NCBI GenBank assembly: GCA_027033875.1
Contig: JALVKK010000217.1
Location: forward strand, 1 to 26,476
DNA: 26,476 bases
DNA from: Flavobacteriales bacterium
Lineage (GTDB): Bacteria; Bacteroidota; Bacteroidia; Flavobacteriales; Flavobacteriaceae
Direction: 5' to 3'
A program made the translations under genes and the position numbers. The notes under the pieces were generated by a model. The model was not told the origin of the DNA, ran no database searches, and worked only from the letters and a program-made list of their open reading frames with translations. Position 1 is the first letter of the stretch; each line of letters begins with the position of its first letter. Below, one piece after another: positions 7,126-15,171 of this stretch.

Positions 7126-8700
7126 TTAACTTATTTCAAAATCTTTACTGTAAAATCCCCCTTTGTTTTCTTTTCTTTTTCTTGAAAATTCTACAATCAG
7201 GTATGCAGTTGTAATCAAATTGCGCAATTCTAACAGATCCGTAGTAATTTCCGAATGATCATACAAGCGTTTGTTGTCTTGATACAAGACATACAAACGA
7301 CGCAAGGCACGAAGCAAACGTTCGTTTGACCTTACGATACCGACGTAATTACTCATAATGGTTTTAACTTCGTTGCGGTCGTGAGTGATCAATATTTTTT
7401 CCATTGTCCGGTCGGTACTGGTGTCAATCCATTCGGGGATTGGGGGTAATTTGTAGTTTTGTTCAAAGTTTTTGGCAATATCTTGTGTTGCATTATGAGA
7501 GTAAACCAGTGCTTCCAATAATGAATTAGATGCTAACCGGTTAGCGCCATGTAAGCCGGTACGGCTGACTTCGCCACAGGCATACAAATTTTTGATAGAG
7601 GTACGCGCTTGTTTATCAACGACTACGCCCCCCATCATATAATGTGCAGCCGGTGCCACGGGAATATAGTCTTTGCGAATATCGATATTCAAACTACGAC
7701 ATTTGTTGGTGATATTGGGAAAATGCTTGATAAAGGCATCATAGTCCAGATGAGTAACATCTAAATATACGTTTTTACTACCTTGCAATTTCATTTCCGT
7801 ATCGATGGCACGGGCTACGATATCACGCGGTGCCAATTCCAAACGTTTATCATATTTTTTCATAAAACGTTCGTCCTTATCGTTGCGGAGGTAAGCCCCG
7901 AAACCGCGTACGGCTTCCGAAATCAAAAAGGCAGGACTTTCGCCCGGATTATATAAAGCTGTCGGGTGAAATTGAATAAATTCCATATCCGACAGGCGGG
8001 CTTTGGCACGATATGCCATACCGATTCCGTCGCCGGTGGCTACAAAGGGATTGGTGGTAGTCTCGTAAACCTGCCCGCTACCGCCGGTAGCCAAAAATGT
8101 ATATTGTGCCGTGAATGTTTTGATGTCTTTGGTCTTTTCGTCCAAAACATAAGCCCCAAAAACGGTTTTGTCGGAATCAAGTGAGATTAGATCACCGTAA
8201 ACCTGATGTTCGGTAATCAAATCAATAGCGTAGTGAAAATCATAAAAATCGATATTCGATGTATTTTTTACAATTCTGAGTAAAGAGCGTTCTATTTCAT
8301 AACCGGTTATATCCTTGTGATGAAAAATACGGTGTTTGGAATGCCCGCCTTCTTTACCCAAATCATATTCACCATTTTTGTTTTTATCAAACGAAACTCC
8401 CCATTTCAAAAGTTCATCTAAGCGTTCGGTAGCTTGTGTGATGACCATTTTTACAACTTCTTCATCACACAAACCGTCACCGGCAATCAGTGTATCCTTG
8501 ATGTGTGCTTCATACGAATCTCTGGTCAAATCATATACCGTTGCGATACCGCCTTGAGCATATTTGGTATTGGATTCTTCTTTGGTTCCTTTGGTAATAA
8601 TAGTTATTTTTTTATCCGGAAATTTTTCGGCGGTTTTTATGGCAAACGATAAACCGGCAATACCGGAACCTATAACTAATATATCGCTTTTTATTTTCAT
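7126..8700 (-). CDS. nadB: L-aspartate oxidase
   Basis: NadB oxidises L-aspartate to iminoaspartate with FAD, the first step of de novo NAD synthesis. The 524-residue length is normal. The FAD dinucleotide motif VIGSGIAGLSFAI is at residues 9-21, followed by NTKYAQGGIA. FIQFHPTAL and the HGANRLASNSLLEALVYSH motif identify the succinate-dehydrogenase/aspartate-oxidase flavoprotein family. No separate iron-sulfur or membrane subunit is nearby, and nadA adjoins, so NadB rather than SdhA or FrdA is the call. It starts 8 bases after the nadA stop and converges on the LysM gene with a 21-base gap and no visible terminator. NadC is not in the window. Confidence 0.96.
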   Translation of the reverse strand: MKIKSDILVIGSGIAGLSFAIKTAEKFPDKKITIITKGTKEESNTKYAQGGIATVYDLTRDSYEAHIKDTLIAGDGLCDEEVVKMVITQATERLDELLKWGVSFDKNKNGEYDLGKEGGHSKHRIFHHKDITGYEIERSLLRIVKNTSNIDFYDFHYAIDLITEHQVYGDLISLDSDKTVFGAYVLDEKTKDIKTFTAQYTFLATGGSGQVYETTTNPFVATGDGIGMAYRAKARLSDMEFIQFHPTALYNPGESPAFLISEAVRGFGAYLRNDKDERFMKKYDKRLELAPRDIVARAIDTEMKLQGSKNVYLDVTHLDYDAFIKHFPNITNKCRSLNIDIRKDYIPVAPAAHYMMGGVVVDKQARTSIKNLYACGEVSRTGLHGANRLASNSLLEALVYSHNATQDIAKNFEQNYKLPPIPEWIDTSTDRTMEKILITHDRNEVKTIMSNYVGIVRSNERLLRALRRLYVLYQDNKRLYDHSEITTDLLELRNLITTAYLIVEFSRKRKENKGGFYSKDFEIS

Positions 8701-8708
8701 TTCAATAT

Positions 8709-9704
8709 TTAACTTAATTCCAACATTCTTTCAATAGATACCAAAGCCTTTTTACGCAGTGTTTCTTCTACATTGACTTCCGGTAATTCGTATTCCAAAG
8801 CCAGATATATTTTTTTCAAAGTATTACGTTTCATATACGGACATTCGGTACAAGCACAAGAATTTTTATCATTTTCAGGCGGTGCAGGAATCAATATTTT
8901 ATCCGGTGCTACTTGTGCCATTTTATGTAAAATACCCGATTCGGTAGCGATAATAAATTCTTTGGCATCGCTTTGTTGTACATATTTGAGTAAGCCTGAT
9001 GTAGAGCCGATGTAGTCGGCTATATTTAATATATAGTCTCTTGATTCGGGGTGAGCAATTATTTTGGCATCGGGATGTTCGGTTTTGAGTTGTAATATTT
9101 TTTCCAGTGAAAACTCTTCGTGAACTTCGCAAGCACCGTCCCAAAGCAACATATCACGACCGGTTTTTTTGATGAGATATGCCCCGAGATTTTTATCAGG
9201 TGCAAAAATGATTTTTTTATCTTTTGGAATGGAATTGATAATTTTTTCGGCATTTGACGATGTGCAGACAATATCAGTCAGTGCTTTGATATCAGCCGAT
9301 GTATTGACATAAGAAACAACGATGTGGTCGGGATGTTGTTTTTTAAACGCTTCAAATTTATCTTTCGGAGCGGATTCCGCCAGTGAACAACCGGCAAGCA
9401 AGTCGGGAAGAAGTACTTTCTTATCCGGATTGAGAATTTTTGCTGTTTCGGCCATAAAATGAACACCGGCAAATAATATAATATCAGCTGTGGTTTTGGC
9501 GGCGGCTTGTGCCAATGCCAAACTATCCCCGACAAAATCGGCTATATCTTGAATTTCAGGTACTTGATAATAGTGCGCCAATATTACGGCGTTTTTTGCT
9601 TTGCGAAGACGCTCTATTTCTTTTACCAAATCTAAATTTTTTGTAACAGGTATGTCCAAATATCCTTTTTCGGGTAAACTACGGATAGCTTGTTTGAGAT
9701 TCAT
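8709..9704 (-). CDS. nadA: Quinolinate synthase A
   Basis: NadA condenses iminoaspartate with dihydroxyacetone phosphate to quinolinate using an oxygen-sensitive [4Fe-4S] cluster. The 331-residue protein has the three-fold repeated NadA layout. Likely cluster ligands are Cys106 in LAGCSLAE, Cys192 in DGACEVHEE, and one of Cys283/285/288 in the CACTECPYM motif. The LAHYYQVPEIQDIADFVGDS segment near the N-terminus is highly characteristic. It is cytoplasmic. nadB begins 8 bases downstream, so the two sequential enzymes are co-expressed. aroA ends 82 bases upstream on the same strand and may be part of the same transcript. I see no strict promoter box in that gap. Confidence 0.96.
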   Translation of the reverse strand: MNLKQAIRSLPEKGYLDIPVTKNLDLVKEIERLRKAKNAVILAHYYQVPEIQDIADFVGDSLALAQAAAKTTADIILFAGVHFMAETAKILNPDKKVLLPDLLAGCSLAESAPKDKFEAFKKQHPDHIVVSYVNTSADIKALTDIVCTSSNAEKIINSIPKDKKIIFAPDKNLGAYLIKKTGRDMLLWDGACEVHEEFSLEKILQLKTEHPDAKIIAHPESRDYILNIADYIGSTSGLLKYVQQSDAKEFIIATESGILHKMAQVAPDKILIPAPPENDKNSCACTECPYMKRNTLKKIYLALEYELPEVNVEETLRKKALVSIERMLELS

Positions 9705-9786
9705 AGGCTAAATTTTTTGTAAAAATATAGTTTTGAAAATTAATCTGCAAAGTTTGTGCCTAAAATTTATCGTCCGGATATCTTAT

Positions 9787-10977
9787 TCAGATGTTATTAA
9801 AAATGTTCCAAAAGTCGTGAAATGATTTGGCTGTTACTTCCGGTCGTTTGATATTTATTTCCGGATATTTTTTTTGCAAAATAGCAAAACTCATCGCCAT
9901 ACGGTGGTCGTCGTAAGTCTCTATGCTGACATTTGTTTGTTTGATATAAGGTGAGATAATACTCAAACTGTCTTTTGTAACGGCTATATCCGCCCCGAGT
10001 TTTTGCATTTCGTTTTTTAAAGCAAATAAACGATCAGTCTCTTTGATGCGTAAAGTTTGCAAGCCGGTAAGACGGCATTTGATACCCATTGCCAAGCAGG
10101 TAACTGCCAATGTTTGCGCCAAATCGGGTGTGTCAAGCAAATCAAAACTTAAAAAATCCGGTTTTTGATATGTTTTATCCGGTTGTAAGATGATTTTACC
10201 ATTGTGTTCAAAACAGGTTTTAATACCGAAATTTTGAAAATATTCTGCAATTTTGTGATCACCTTGCAAGGAATGACGATCAAAGGTCGATAAAGATATT
10301 TGTGGTCGTCTCAAAATTGCCATAGCACCATAAAAATAAGAAGCGGACGACCAATCACTTTCAATGTTTATTTTTTGTTTGGCTATGTGTTTTGCCGGCA
10401 AAACTTTAATAATTCCGTCGGATTGTTCTGTGCCAATATCGAGCATATTTAAAATGGAAATTGTCATTTGCACATAAGGTTTTGACACTTGTTTGCCTTT
10501 GAGGTAAAGGCTTAAGCCCTCAGGCAGTTTAGAGCCTATCAATAACAAGGCGGAGATATATTGACTGCTGACATTTTGAGCAATACTAATTTTATTTCCG
10601 TTTAATCTTTTACCGGTGATTTGCAGAGGAGGATAGCCGTTGTTTTGCAAATATGTAATATCTGCGCCCAATGAACGCAATGCATCGACCAATATTTTAA
10701 CAGGGCGTTGACGCATACGGATACTGCCGTCCAAGACAAAAGTTTTACCTTCAATGTTGCTCAACAATGCCGTTAAAAAACGCATTGCCGTACCGGCTTG
10801 TCCGATATTGAGTGAAATATGTTGCTTGTATGTTCCGATTTGTTGCAAAGCCGTTTGCAAAGCAATTGTATCCTGAGATGTTGATAAGTTGTTGATTTTC
10901 AACGATGGATACTGATGTTGTAAAATCAACAAACGATTGGAAACACTTTTAGATGCTGGAATATTAAAGTTTTGCAT
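9787..10977 (-). CDS. aroA: 3-phosphoshikimate 1-carboxyvinyltransferase (EPSP synthase)
   Basis: AroA joins shikimate-3-phosphate and phosphoenolpyruvate to EPSP, the sixth shikimate-pathway step. The protein is 396 residues from the ATG at 10977. A TTG at 11001 would add eight residues but overlaps the predicted -7 box (10999-11006), so I reject it. Motifs are PASKSVSNRLL (substrate loop, in place of PGSKS), GQAGTAMRFLTALLS (the LNAGTAMR-type site), RQRPVKILVDALRSLGAD, VSSQYISALLL, ESDWSSASY and ETYDDHRMAMSFAI. The conserved NRLF-type arginine is in RIKETDRLFALKNE. The N-terminus is short but still includes the first strand. It may be co-transcribed with nadA and nadB. Confidence 0.95.
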   Translation of the reverse strand: MQNFNIPASKSVSNRLLILQHQYPSLKINNLSTSQDTIALQTALQQIGTYKQHISLNIGQAGTAMRFLTALLSNIEGKTFVLDGSIRMRQRPVKILVDALRSLGADITYLQNNGYPPLQITGKRLNGNKISIAQNVSSQYISALLLIGSKLPEGLSLYLKGKQVSKPYVQMTISILNMLDIGTEQSDGIIKVLPAKHIAKQKINIESDWSSASYFYGAMAILRRPQISLSTFDRHSLQGDHKIAEYFQNFGIKTCFEHNGKIILQPDKTYQKPDFLSFDLLDTPDLAQTLAVTCLAMGIKCRLTGLQTLRIKETDRLFALKNEMQKLGADIAVTKDSLSIISPYIKQTNVSIETYDDHRMAMSFAILQKKYPEINIKRPEVTAKSFHDFWNIFNNI

Positions 10978-10998
10978 AACCAAACCGGTTTTAAGTAT

Positions 10999-11006
10999 CA
11001 AAAATA
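10999..11006 (-). promoter_or_regulatory. Bacteroidota-type -7 box for aroA
   Basis: Minus-strand TATTTTTG fits TAnnTTTG and puts transcription start near 10993, about 15 bases before the aroA ATG at 10977. No clear -33 element is seen. Confidence 0.45.
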
Positions 11007-11033
11007 AGATAATTATTGATGTATCACGTCATT

Positions 11034-11060
11034 TTCGCTTGTAAGTTTGCAAAAAGCGAA
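11034..11060. repeat. Hairpin in the aroA / kinase-like divergent gap
   Basis: TTCGCTT (11034-11040) pairs perfectly with AAGCGAA (11054-11060) around a 13-base loop. GTAAGTT occurs at 11041 and again at 11072, 31 bases apart. It could be an operator or a chance palindrome. The gap is 175 bases long. Confidence 0.35.
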
Positions 11061-11152
11061 TTTGTGAGTGCGTAAGTTCAATTAGTAAATGCAACTTTTA
11101 CGGTACTAGCATAAAAATTAGTATTTTAGCTGTTTCAAAGCATAATGACAAA

Positions 11153-11830
11153 ATGAAGTTTATTGCAATTAATACAAAACTTTCACTCTCAAATCACGAG
11201 GTACTGAATCTTACGGAACAAGAATTTTATGACGTGCCATTATTAGGTGTTGATTATGTGATAGTTAGCGGAGGCGACGGCTTATTGCGACGAATTATAG
11301 AATATATTATTTTTTCGGGGCAATCCAAACCCAAAATTATAATTGACGCCAAAGGCTCGTTTAATGTCATTGCCAAACGGCATTTGGTTCCAAAACTGTC
11401 CAAAACACTTGAAAAAATTGAAGCAGGGGAGATGCTTACAACAAAAAAACAGACTGTTTATAAGCTAAATGATTTCATTTTTTTGTTTTCAGCCGGCAAT
11501 ATGTTTGATGCGTTACATATTCATTTATCCGAAATGTTACGAATCGGGATTTTATCAAAAGGACCTTTTAAATATTTTATTTCTTCTTTATTGATTTTAC
11601 CGCTTGCATTACTGACAACCCCTTTTCTAATGTTTTCCAAAAAACGGTTTTTTATATTTACCCCGTTCAAATTGTTTAATTTTTTGAATTTTTATACCAA
11701 AATCAACCGTTTGAAAATAGATTTGAAAAACTCGTATAACGTATTGGAAATTGACGGCGATTTAGTTATACTCAAAGATTCGGTTATCGACATCAAGCCT
11801 TTGGATACTGTTGAGATTGTTTATAAATGA
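11153..11830 (+). CDS. Divergent diacylglycerol/lipid kinase-like protein
   Basis: The 225-residue protein resembles the bacterial diacylglycerol-kinase/YegS lipid kinase fold but is shorter (family usually about 290-300) and changed at key sites. VIVSGGDGLL (36-45) corresponds to the nucleotide-binding GGDGT motif with Leu instead of Thr and no following N-E. AKGSFNVIAK (66-75) matches the G-T-N-DFA-R region. LEIDGDLVILKDSVIDIKP near the C-terminus matches the conserved DGE strand of these kinases. A hydrophobic stretch (about 145-160) may touch the membrane. The usual N-terminal NP-SG motif is absent. It may be a weak or inactive homologue. The ATG at 11153 is the only sensible start. No strict promoter box was found. 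Confidence 0.65.
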   Translation: MKFIAINTKLSLSNHEVLNLTEQEFYDVPLLGVDYVIVSGGDGLLRRIIEYIIFSGQSKPKIIIDAKGSFNVIAKRHLVPKLSKTLEKIEAGEMLTTKKQTVYKLNDFIFLFSAGNMFDALHIHLSEMLRIGILSKGPFKYFISSLLILPLALLTTPFLMFSKKRFFIFTPFKLFNFLNFYTKINRLKIDLKNSYNVLEIDGDLVILKDSVIDIKPLDTVEIVYK

Positions 11831-11871
11831 AATAAAAAAAATTCCGCGACAACGGAATTTTTTTTATTTCA
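11828..11871. terminator. Bidirectional terminator with 19-bp perfect stem
   Basis: Bases 11828-11846 and 11853-11871 are perfectly complementary around the loop CGACAA. The arms carry an A run and a T run on opposite sides, so the hairpin ends transcription from both directions. The TGA stop of the kinase-like gene is the first three bases of the left arm. The facing PLP-enzyme gene ends 19 bases beyond the right arm. Confidence 0.85.
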
Positions 11872-11889
11872 AAATTACAAATTCAGATT

Positions 11890-13071
11890 TCAAATTTTAT
11901 TTAGGGCTTGTTCCAAATCGGCAATAATATCTTCTACATTTTCGATACCGACGGCAAAACGTACCAGTTCGTCGGTAATACCGGCTTCTTCACGGGCTTG
12001 TTTGGTCATAGCGGCGTGAGTCATAGAAGCAGGGTGTTGAATCAGCGATTCAACGCCACCTAACGACACAGCTAATAAAGCCAATTTGACATTATCCATT
12101 AAAATTTTTCCGGCATTAAAACCACCTTTGACGCCGAAGCTGATCATAGCGCCGGGCAATTTCATTTGTTTTTTAGCTAATTCGTATTGAGGATAAGACT
12201 CTAATCCGGGATATTTTATCCAAGCAATTTTGGGATGTTTTTCCAAGTATTCGGCTACTTTCATAGCATTTTCGGATGCGCGTTCTACGCGAAGCGAGAG
12301 TGTTTTAACACCACGAATTACCATATAGGCTTGATGCGGGTCCATATTGGCACCGAAATACGCCATAGTTTTACGCAATCGGGCATATACATCTTTGTCT
12401 TTGGCTATCAGAGCGCCACCGACTATATCTGCGTGTCCGTTGATAAATTTGGTTAGTGAGTGTAAGACGATATCAGCGCCCAAATCCAAAGGTTTTTGAA
12501 TATACGGACTCGAAAAAGTATTGTCAACCCCCATTAAAATACCGTGTTGGTGAGCCAAATCCGATACGGCTTTGATGTCAGTCAAGACCATAGTGGGATT
12601 GGTAGGCGATTCTACATAAATCAATTTTGTATTAGGTTTGATAGCTGCATTGATATCTTCAATTTTCGATGTATCCACAAAGGTAGATGCTATGCCGAAA
12701 TCTTTAAAAAAACTTTCCATAACCGCCCTTGACGGACCATACATAGCTTCCGAACCTATCATATGATCACCGGCTTTGAGTGTTGCAGCATACAATGCAC
12801 TAACGGCGCCCATTCCGGAAGCAAATGCCACTGCTTTGTAACCGTTTTCCAGATCTGCGAGCTTATCTTCCAAAGCACTGATGGTCGGATTACCGATGCG
12901 GGTATAAATATAGCCTTGCTCTTCACCGGCAAAACGAGCGGCACCTTGATCGGCATTTTTAAAAGCAAATGTAGATGTCTGATAAATTGGTGTTACTGCC
13001 GAACCGAACTCGTCGTGAAAGTCGCCGGCATGGATCAATTTGGTATCAAAACCTTTATTTTTTGTATTCAT
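11890..13071 (-). CDS. Cys/Met-metabolism PLP-dependent enzyme
   Basis: A 393-residue trans-sulfuration enzyme of the cystathionine gamma-synthase / cystathionine gamma-lyase / methionine gamma-lyase family. The PLP lysine is Lys208 in HSLTKFINGHADIVGG. Y56 and R58 in YTRIGNPT bind the cofactor phosphate of the neighbouring subunit. ESPTNPT (154-160) and VDNTFSSPY (182-190) are family hallmarks. Exact specificity is open. The place where methionine gamma-lyases carry Cys (YGC) reads YGP here (Pro113), and the positions I align with their Lys-Asp pair read Met236-Ala237, so a classical methionine gamma-lyase is unlikely. A strict promoter box lies upstream. It is the last gene of the minus-strand run from dnaA and shares a bidirectional terminator. 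Confidence 0.88.
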   Translation of the reverse strand: MNTKNKGFDTKLIHAGDFHDEFGSAVTPIYQTSTFAFKNADQGAARFAGEEQGYIYTRIGNPTISALEDKLADLENGYKAVAFASGMGAVSALYAATLKAGDHMIGSEAMYGPSRAVMESFFKDFGIASTFVDTSKIEDINAAIKPNTKLIYVESPTNPTMVLTDIKAVSDLAHQHGILMGVDNTFSSPYIQKPLDLGADIVLHSLTKFINGHADIVGGALIAKDKDVYARLRKTMAYFGANMDPHQAYMVIRGVKTLSLRVERASENAMKVAEYLEKHPKIAWIKYPGLESYPQYELAKKQMKLPGAMISFGVKGGFNAGKILMDNVKLALLAVSLGGVESLIQHPASMTHAAMTKQAREEAGITDELVRFAVGIENVEDIIADLEQALNKI

Positions 13072-13100
13072 AGTAAGCTTATTTTTAGTATTTAAAGTTT

Positions 13101-13108
13101 CAAATTTA
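13101..13108 (-). promoter_or_regulatory. Bacteroidota-type -7 box for the PLP enzyme
   Basis: Minus-strand TAAATTTG matches TAnnTTTG, 29 bases outside the start codon at 13071. No well-spaced -33 element is visible. Confidence 0.45.
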
Positions 13109-13132
13109 CGGACTAATTTTGTAAATATCTAA

Positions 13133-13879
13133 TCAATTTTTTTTGTTAAAAACAGTTGCGTTTGCTTGTGCAGTCGGTAAGATTAATATATCAGCAATAT
13201 TGACATGTGCCGGACGGGTTGCCATATATACTACGGCATCTGCAATATCCTTAGCCGCTAATGGCTGGTAGCCGGCATAAACTTTTTGATTGGCTTTAAG
13301 ATCTTTAAGTCGGACTATAGAAAATTCAGTTTCAACAGCACCGGGCGAAACACTACCGACTTTAATATTATACGGATTGAAGTCTATACGCATGGCTTTG
13401 GTCAGGGCTTCTACGGCGTGCTTTGTGGCGCAATATACGGCACCTTTGCCATAAGCTTCTTTACCGGCAATGGAACTGACATTGATAATTTGTCCCGACT
13501 GCCTTTTGACCATTTGTTGAGAAATGATTTTAGTGATGTATAACAAACCTTTGATATTGGTATCAATCATCTGTTCCCAATCATCAATGAGATTTTTATG
13601 TAGAGGTTCCAATCCGGCGGCTAATCCGGCATTATTAATCAGTAAATCAATAGTTTGCCAAGTTTCAGGCAGGCTGTTTATGGCTTTTTGAACTTGTTTG
13701 TTATCTCTGATGTCAAAATTTAAGGGATAGGCATTATCGCCTAATTCATCAACTAGTTGTTCCAATCGGTCTTTGCGCCGACCGGTTATGATAACTTTAA
13801 AGCCGTTTTTTACTAATAATTTGGCAGTTGCCAGACCTATACCGGAGGTTGCACCGGTTACGAGAGCTGTTTTTGTCAT
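13133..13879 (-). CDS. Short-chain dehydrogenase, YdfG-like
   Basis: A 248-residue classical short-chain dehydrogenase/reductase. The cofactor motif TGATSGIGLATAK (8-20) is followed by ITGRRKDRLEQL, whose arginines suggest NADP. NNAG (86-89), the catalytic SSIAGKEAYGKGAVYCATKHA (Ser, then YxxxK) and the PGAVETEFS exit follow in order. The sequence is closest in pattern to YdfG-type NADP-dependent 3-hydroxy acid (serine/threonine) dehydrogenases, but the substrate cannot be read from sequence alone. It is cytoplasmic. It lies between a DUF4136 lipoprotein gene and the PLP enzyme on the same strand, with its own promoter box 10 bases from the start codon, so its mRNA would be almost leaderless. 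Confidence 0.9.
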   Translation of the reverse strand: MTKTALVTGATSGIGLATAKLLVKNGFKVIITGRRKDRLEQLVDELGDNAYPLNFDIRDNKQVQKAINSLPETWQTIDLLINNAGLAAGLEPLHKNLIDDWEQMIDTNIKGLLYITKIISQQMVKRQSGQIINVSSIAGKEAYGKGAVYCATKHAVEALTKAMRIDFNPYNIKVGSVSPGAVETEFSIVRLKDLKANQKVYAGYQPLAAKDIADAVVYMATRPAHVNIADILILPTAQANATVFNKKN

Positions 13880-13888
13880 TTTTTAGGA

Positions 13889-13896
13889 CAAAAATA
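13889..13896 (-). promoter_or_regulatory. Bacteroidota-type -7 box for the dehydrogenase
   Basis: Minus-strand TATTTTTG fits TAnnTTTG only 9 bases from the ATG (13879), predicting a leader of about five bases or less. No clear -33 element. Confidence 0.4.
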
Positions 13897-13915
13897 AGCA
13901 TTTCAAATCAAAATA

Positions 13916-14413
13916 TTATTTTTCAGGCGGAAAGTTTTCCAAAAGTTTATAGATAGCTGTTTTAAATTTTTTATAGTCATTGCCCCTTAAGTTGATATAG
14001 CGACTGCCGGACCAAATAACTTTTTTTTGTTTTACATCAACTATGTCTATATAAAAAGTACCTTCTTTTGTTTTTTCTATACGCGCACGACGATAACGAC
14101 GAAAAGGATGATACGGATGATAGTAGCCGGGATATACATCAATTCTGTCGTGTAGTTTGGTAAATATATTGACTATCAAATCGGGGTGGCTCGATTTGGT
14201 AAAGCCTTTTTGTAACATAGCTTCCGAAATGGTTCGTACGATAAATCGTTTCTTTTTGAGTGGGACTTTTAAGTGGTTCAAACCTTTTTTAAAAAAAGCA
14301 AAAGTGTGATATTGACTAAAATCAATCGATTTATCATAGTCAATTTTGGTTGACGAACAAGAGGTTAGAAACAATGTGAATCCTATAATTACAGATAAAA
14401 CCTTGATTTTCAT
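13916..14413 (-). CDS. DUF4136 domain lipoprotein
   Basis: The 165-residue protein carries a lipoprotein signal (MKIKVLSVIIGFTLFLTSC) with the lipid-modified Cys at residue 19. The mature part fits DUF4136: DYDKSIDFSQYHTFAFF at the start, then IVRTISEAMLQKGF and SHPDLIVNIFTKLHD, a Tyr/His/Arg-rich loop (DVYPGYYHPYHPFRRYRRARI), then a GTFYIDIVDVKQKKVIWSGS strand pair. It is probably attached to the envelope and has no known function. It is on the same strand as, and 47 bases after, the RsmI-like methylase gene. Confidence 0.85.
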   Translation of the reverse strand: MKIKVLSVIIGFTLFLTSCSSTKIDYDKSIDFSQYHTFAFFKKGLNHLKVPLKKKRFIVRTISEAMLQKGFTKSSHPDLIVNIFTKLHDRIDVYPGYYHPYHPFRRYRRARIEKTKEGTFYIDIVDVKQKKVIWSGSRYINLRGNDYKKFKTAIYKLLENFPPEK

Positions 14414-14460
14414 AAATTAAATTTTATAAAAAAACATCAAAAATCATTCCAATTTCCGTT

Positions 14461-15171
14461 CTATTGAGCTTGAAAGATAAAGACTGTCGGACGTTTATGT
14501 AAATCAGGTAGATTATTTGACCATTTTTTGACCGGCAAAGTCTTAATAAATTCAGTAGAAAGGCTTAAATCACAAGCGATACAAAGCAAGGTGTCGCGGT
14601 GTAAGAATTTTAATAAAGATTGCAGCAATTTTTGATTGCGATAAGGGGTTTCGATACAGATTTTGGCGCAATTGTTTTTAAGAGACAATTGTTCTAAGAG
14701 TTTAATCTTGCGCTTTAGTTCCGATGATTCTTTGGGCAGATAGCCTTCAAATGAAAATTTTTGACCGTTGAGACCCGAACTCATCAAAGCCAACATCAGA
14801 GAAGAAGGACCGGTTAGAGGTTTTACGACAATATTGTTTTGATGCGCCAGTGCAACGATTAAACTACCCGGGTCAGCTACGGCAGGCAAACCGGATTCTG
14901 ATAACAAGCCGGTATCTTTTCCTTGAAGCAAAGGTGTGATATATTCTTGTAAATTTGCTGTTTTATTATGTTTATTAAGTTGAAAAACAACGATTTCCGA
15001 TTGTTTTTTGTGGGGGCAAATGCGTTTGATAAAGCGTCTGGCTGTTTTTTCGTTTTCGACTATAAAATAGGTTAATTGTGAAATTGTTTGTTTGACAATA
15101 TCCGGTAATATTTCATTGATTGGCGCATCACCTAATGTGGTGGGAATTAAAAATAGTGTAGCTTTTTTCAA
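14461..15171 (-). CDS. RsmI-like tetrapyrrole-methylase-family methyltransferase
   Basis: The 236-residue protein belongs to the tetrapyrrole methylase / RsmI family of SAM-dependent methyltransferases. The start TLFLIPTTLGDAP, the YFIVENEKTARRFIK segment, GLLSESGLPAVADPG (SAM pocket), VKPLTGPSSLMLALMSSGLNG and SFEGYLPK are diagnostic. Bacteroidota usually have this protein in addition to a true RsmI (2'-O-methylation of 16S C1402), so it is best called RsmI-like. The start codon is TTG (15169-15171), overlapping the phosphatase stop as TTGA, and no in-frame ATG is close. Translational coupling to the phosphatase is therefore likely. This pair next to dnaA is a conserved gene order in the lineage. 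Confidence 0.9.
   Translation of the reverse strand: MKKATLFLIPTTLGDAPINEILPDIVKQTISQLTYFIVENEKTARRFIKRICPHKKQSEIVVFQLNKHNKTANLQEYITPLLQGKDTGLLSESGLPAVADPGSLIVALAHQNNIVVKPLTGPSSLMLALMSSGLNGQKFSFEGYLPKESSELKRKIKLLEQLSLKNNCAKICIETPYRNQKLLQSLLKFLHRDTLLCIACDLSLSTEFIKTLPVKKWSNNLPDLHKRPTVFIFQAQ

Noticed and set aside
7966..9535. Several 70-85 residue frames opposite nadB and nadA
   Set aside because: Antisense shadows with no start context or recognisable protein pattern.
10978..11001. TTG start for aroA at 11001
   Set aside because: It overlaps the predicted -7 promoter box, so it would be upstream of the transcript. ATG at 10977 is preferred.
12671..12679. GTATCCACA as a DnaA box
   Set aside because: One mismatch, single, and inside the PLP-enzyme coding sequence.
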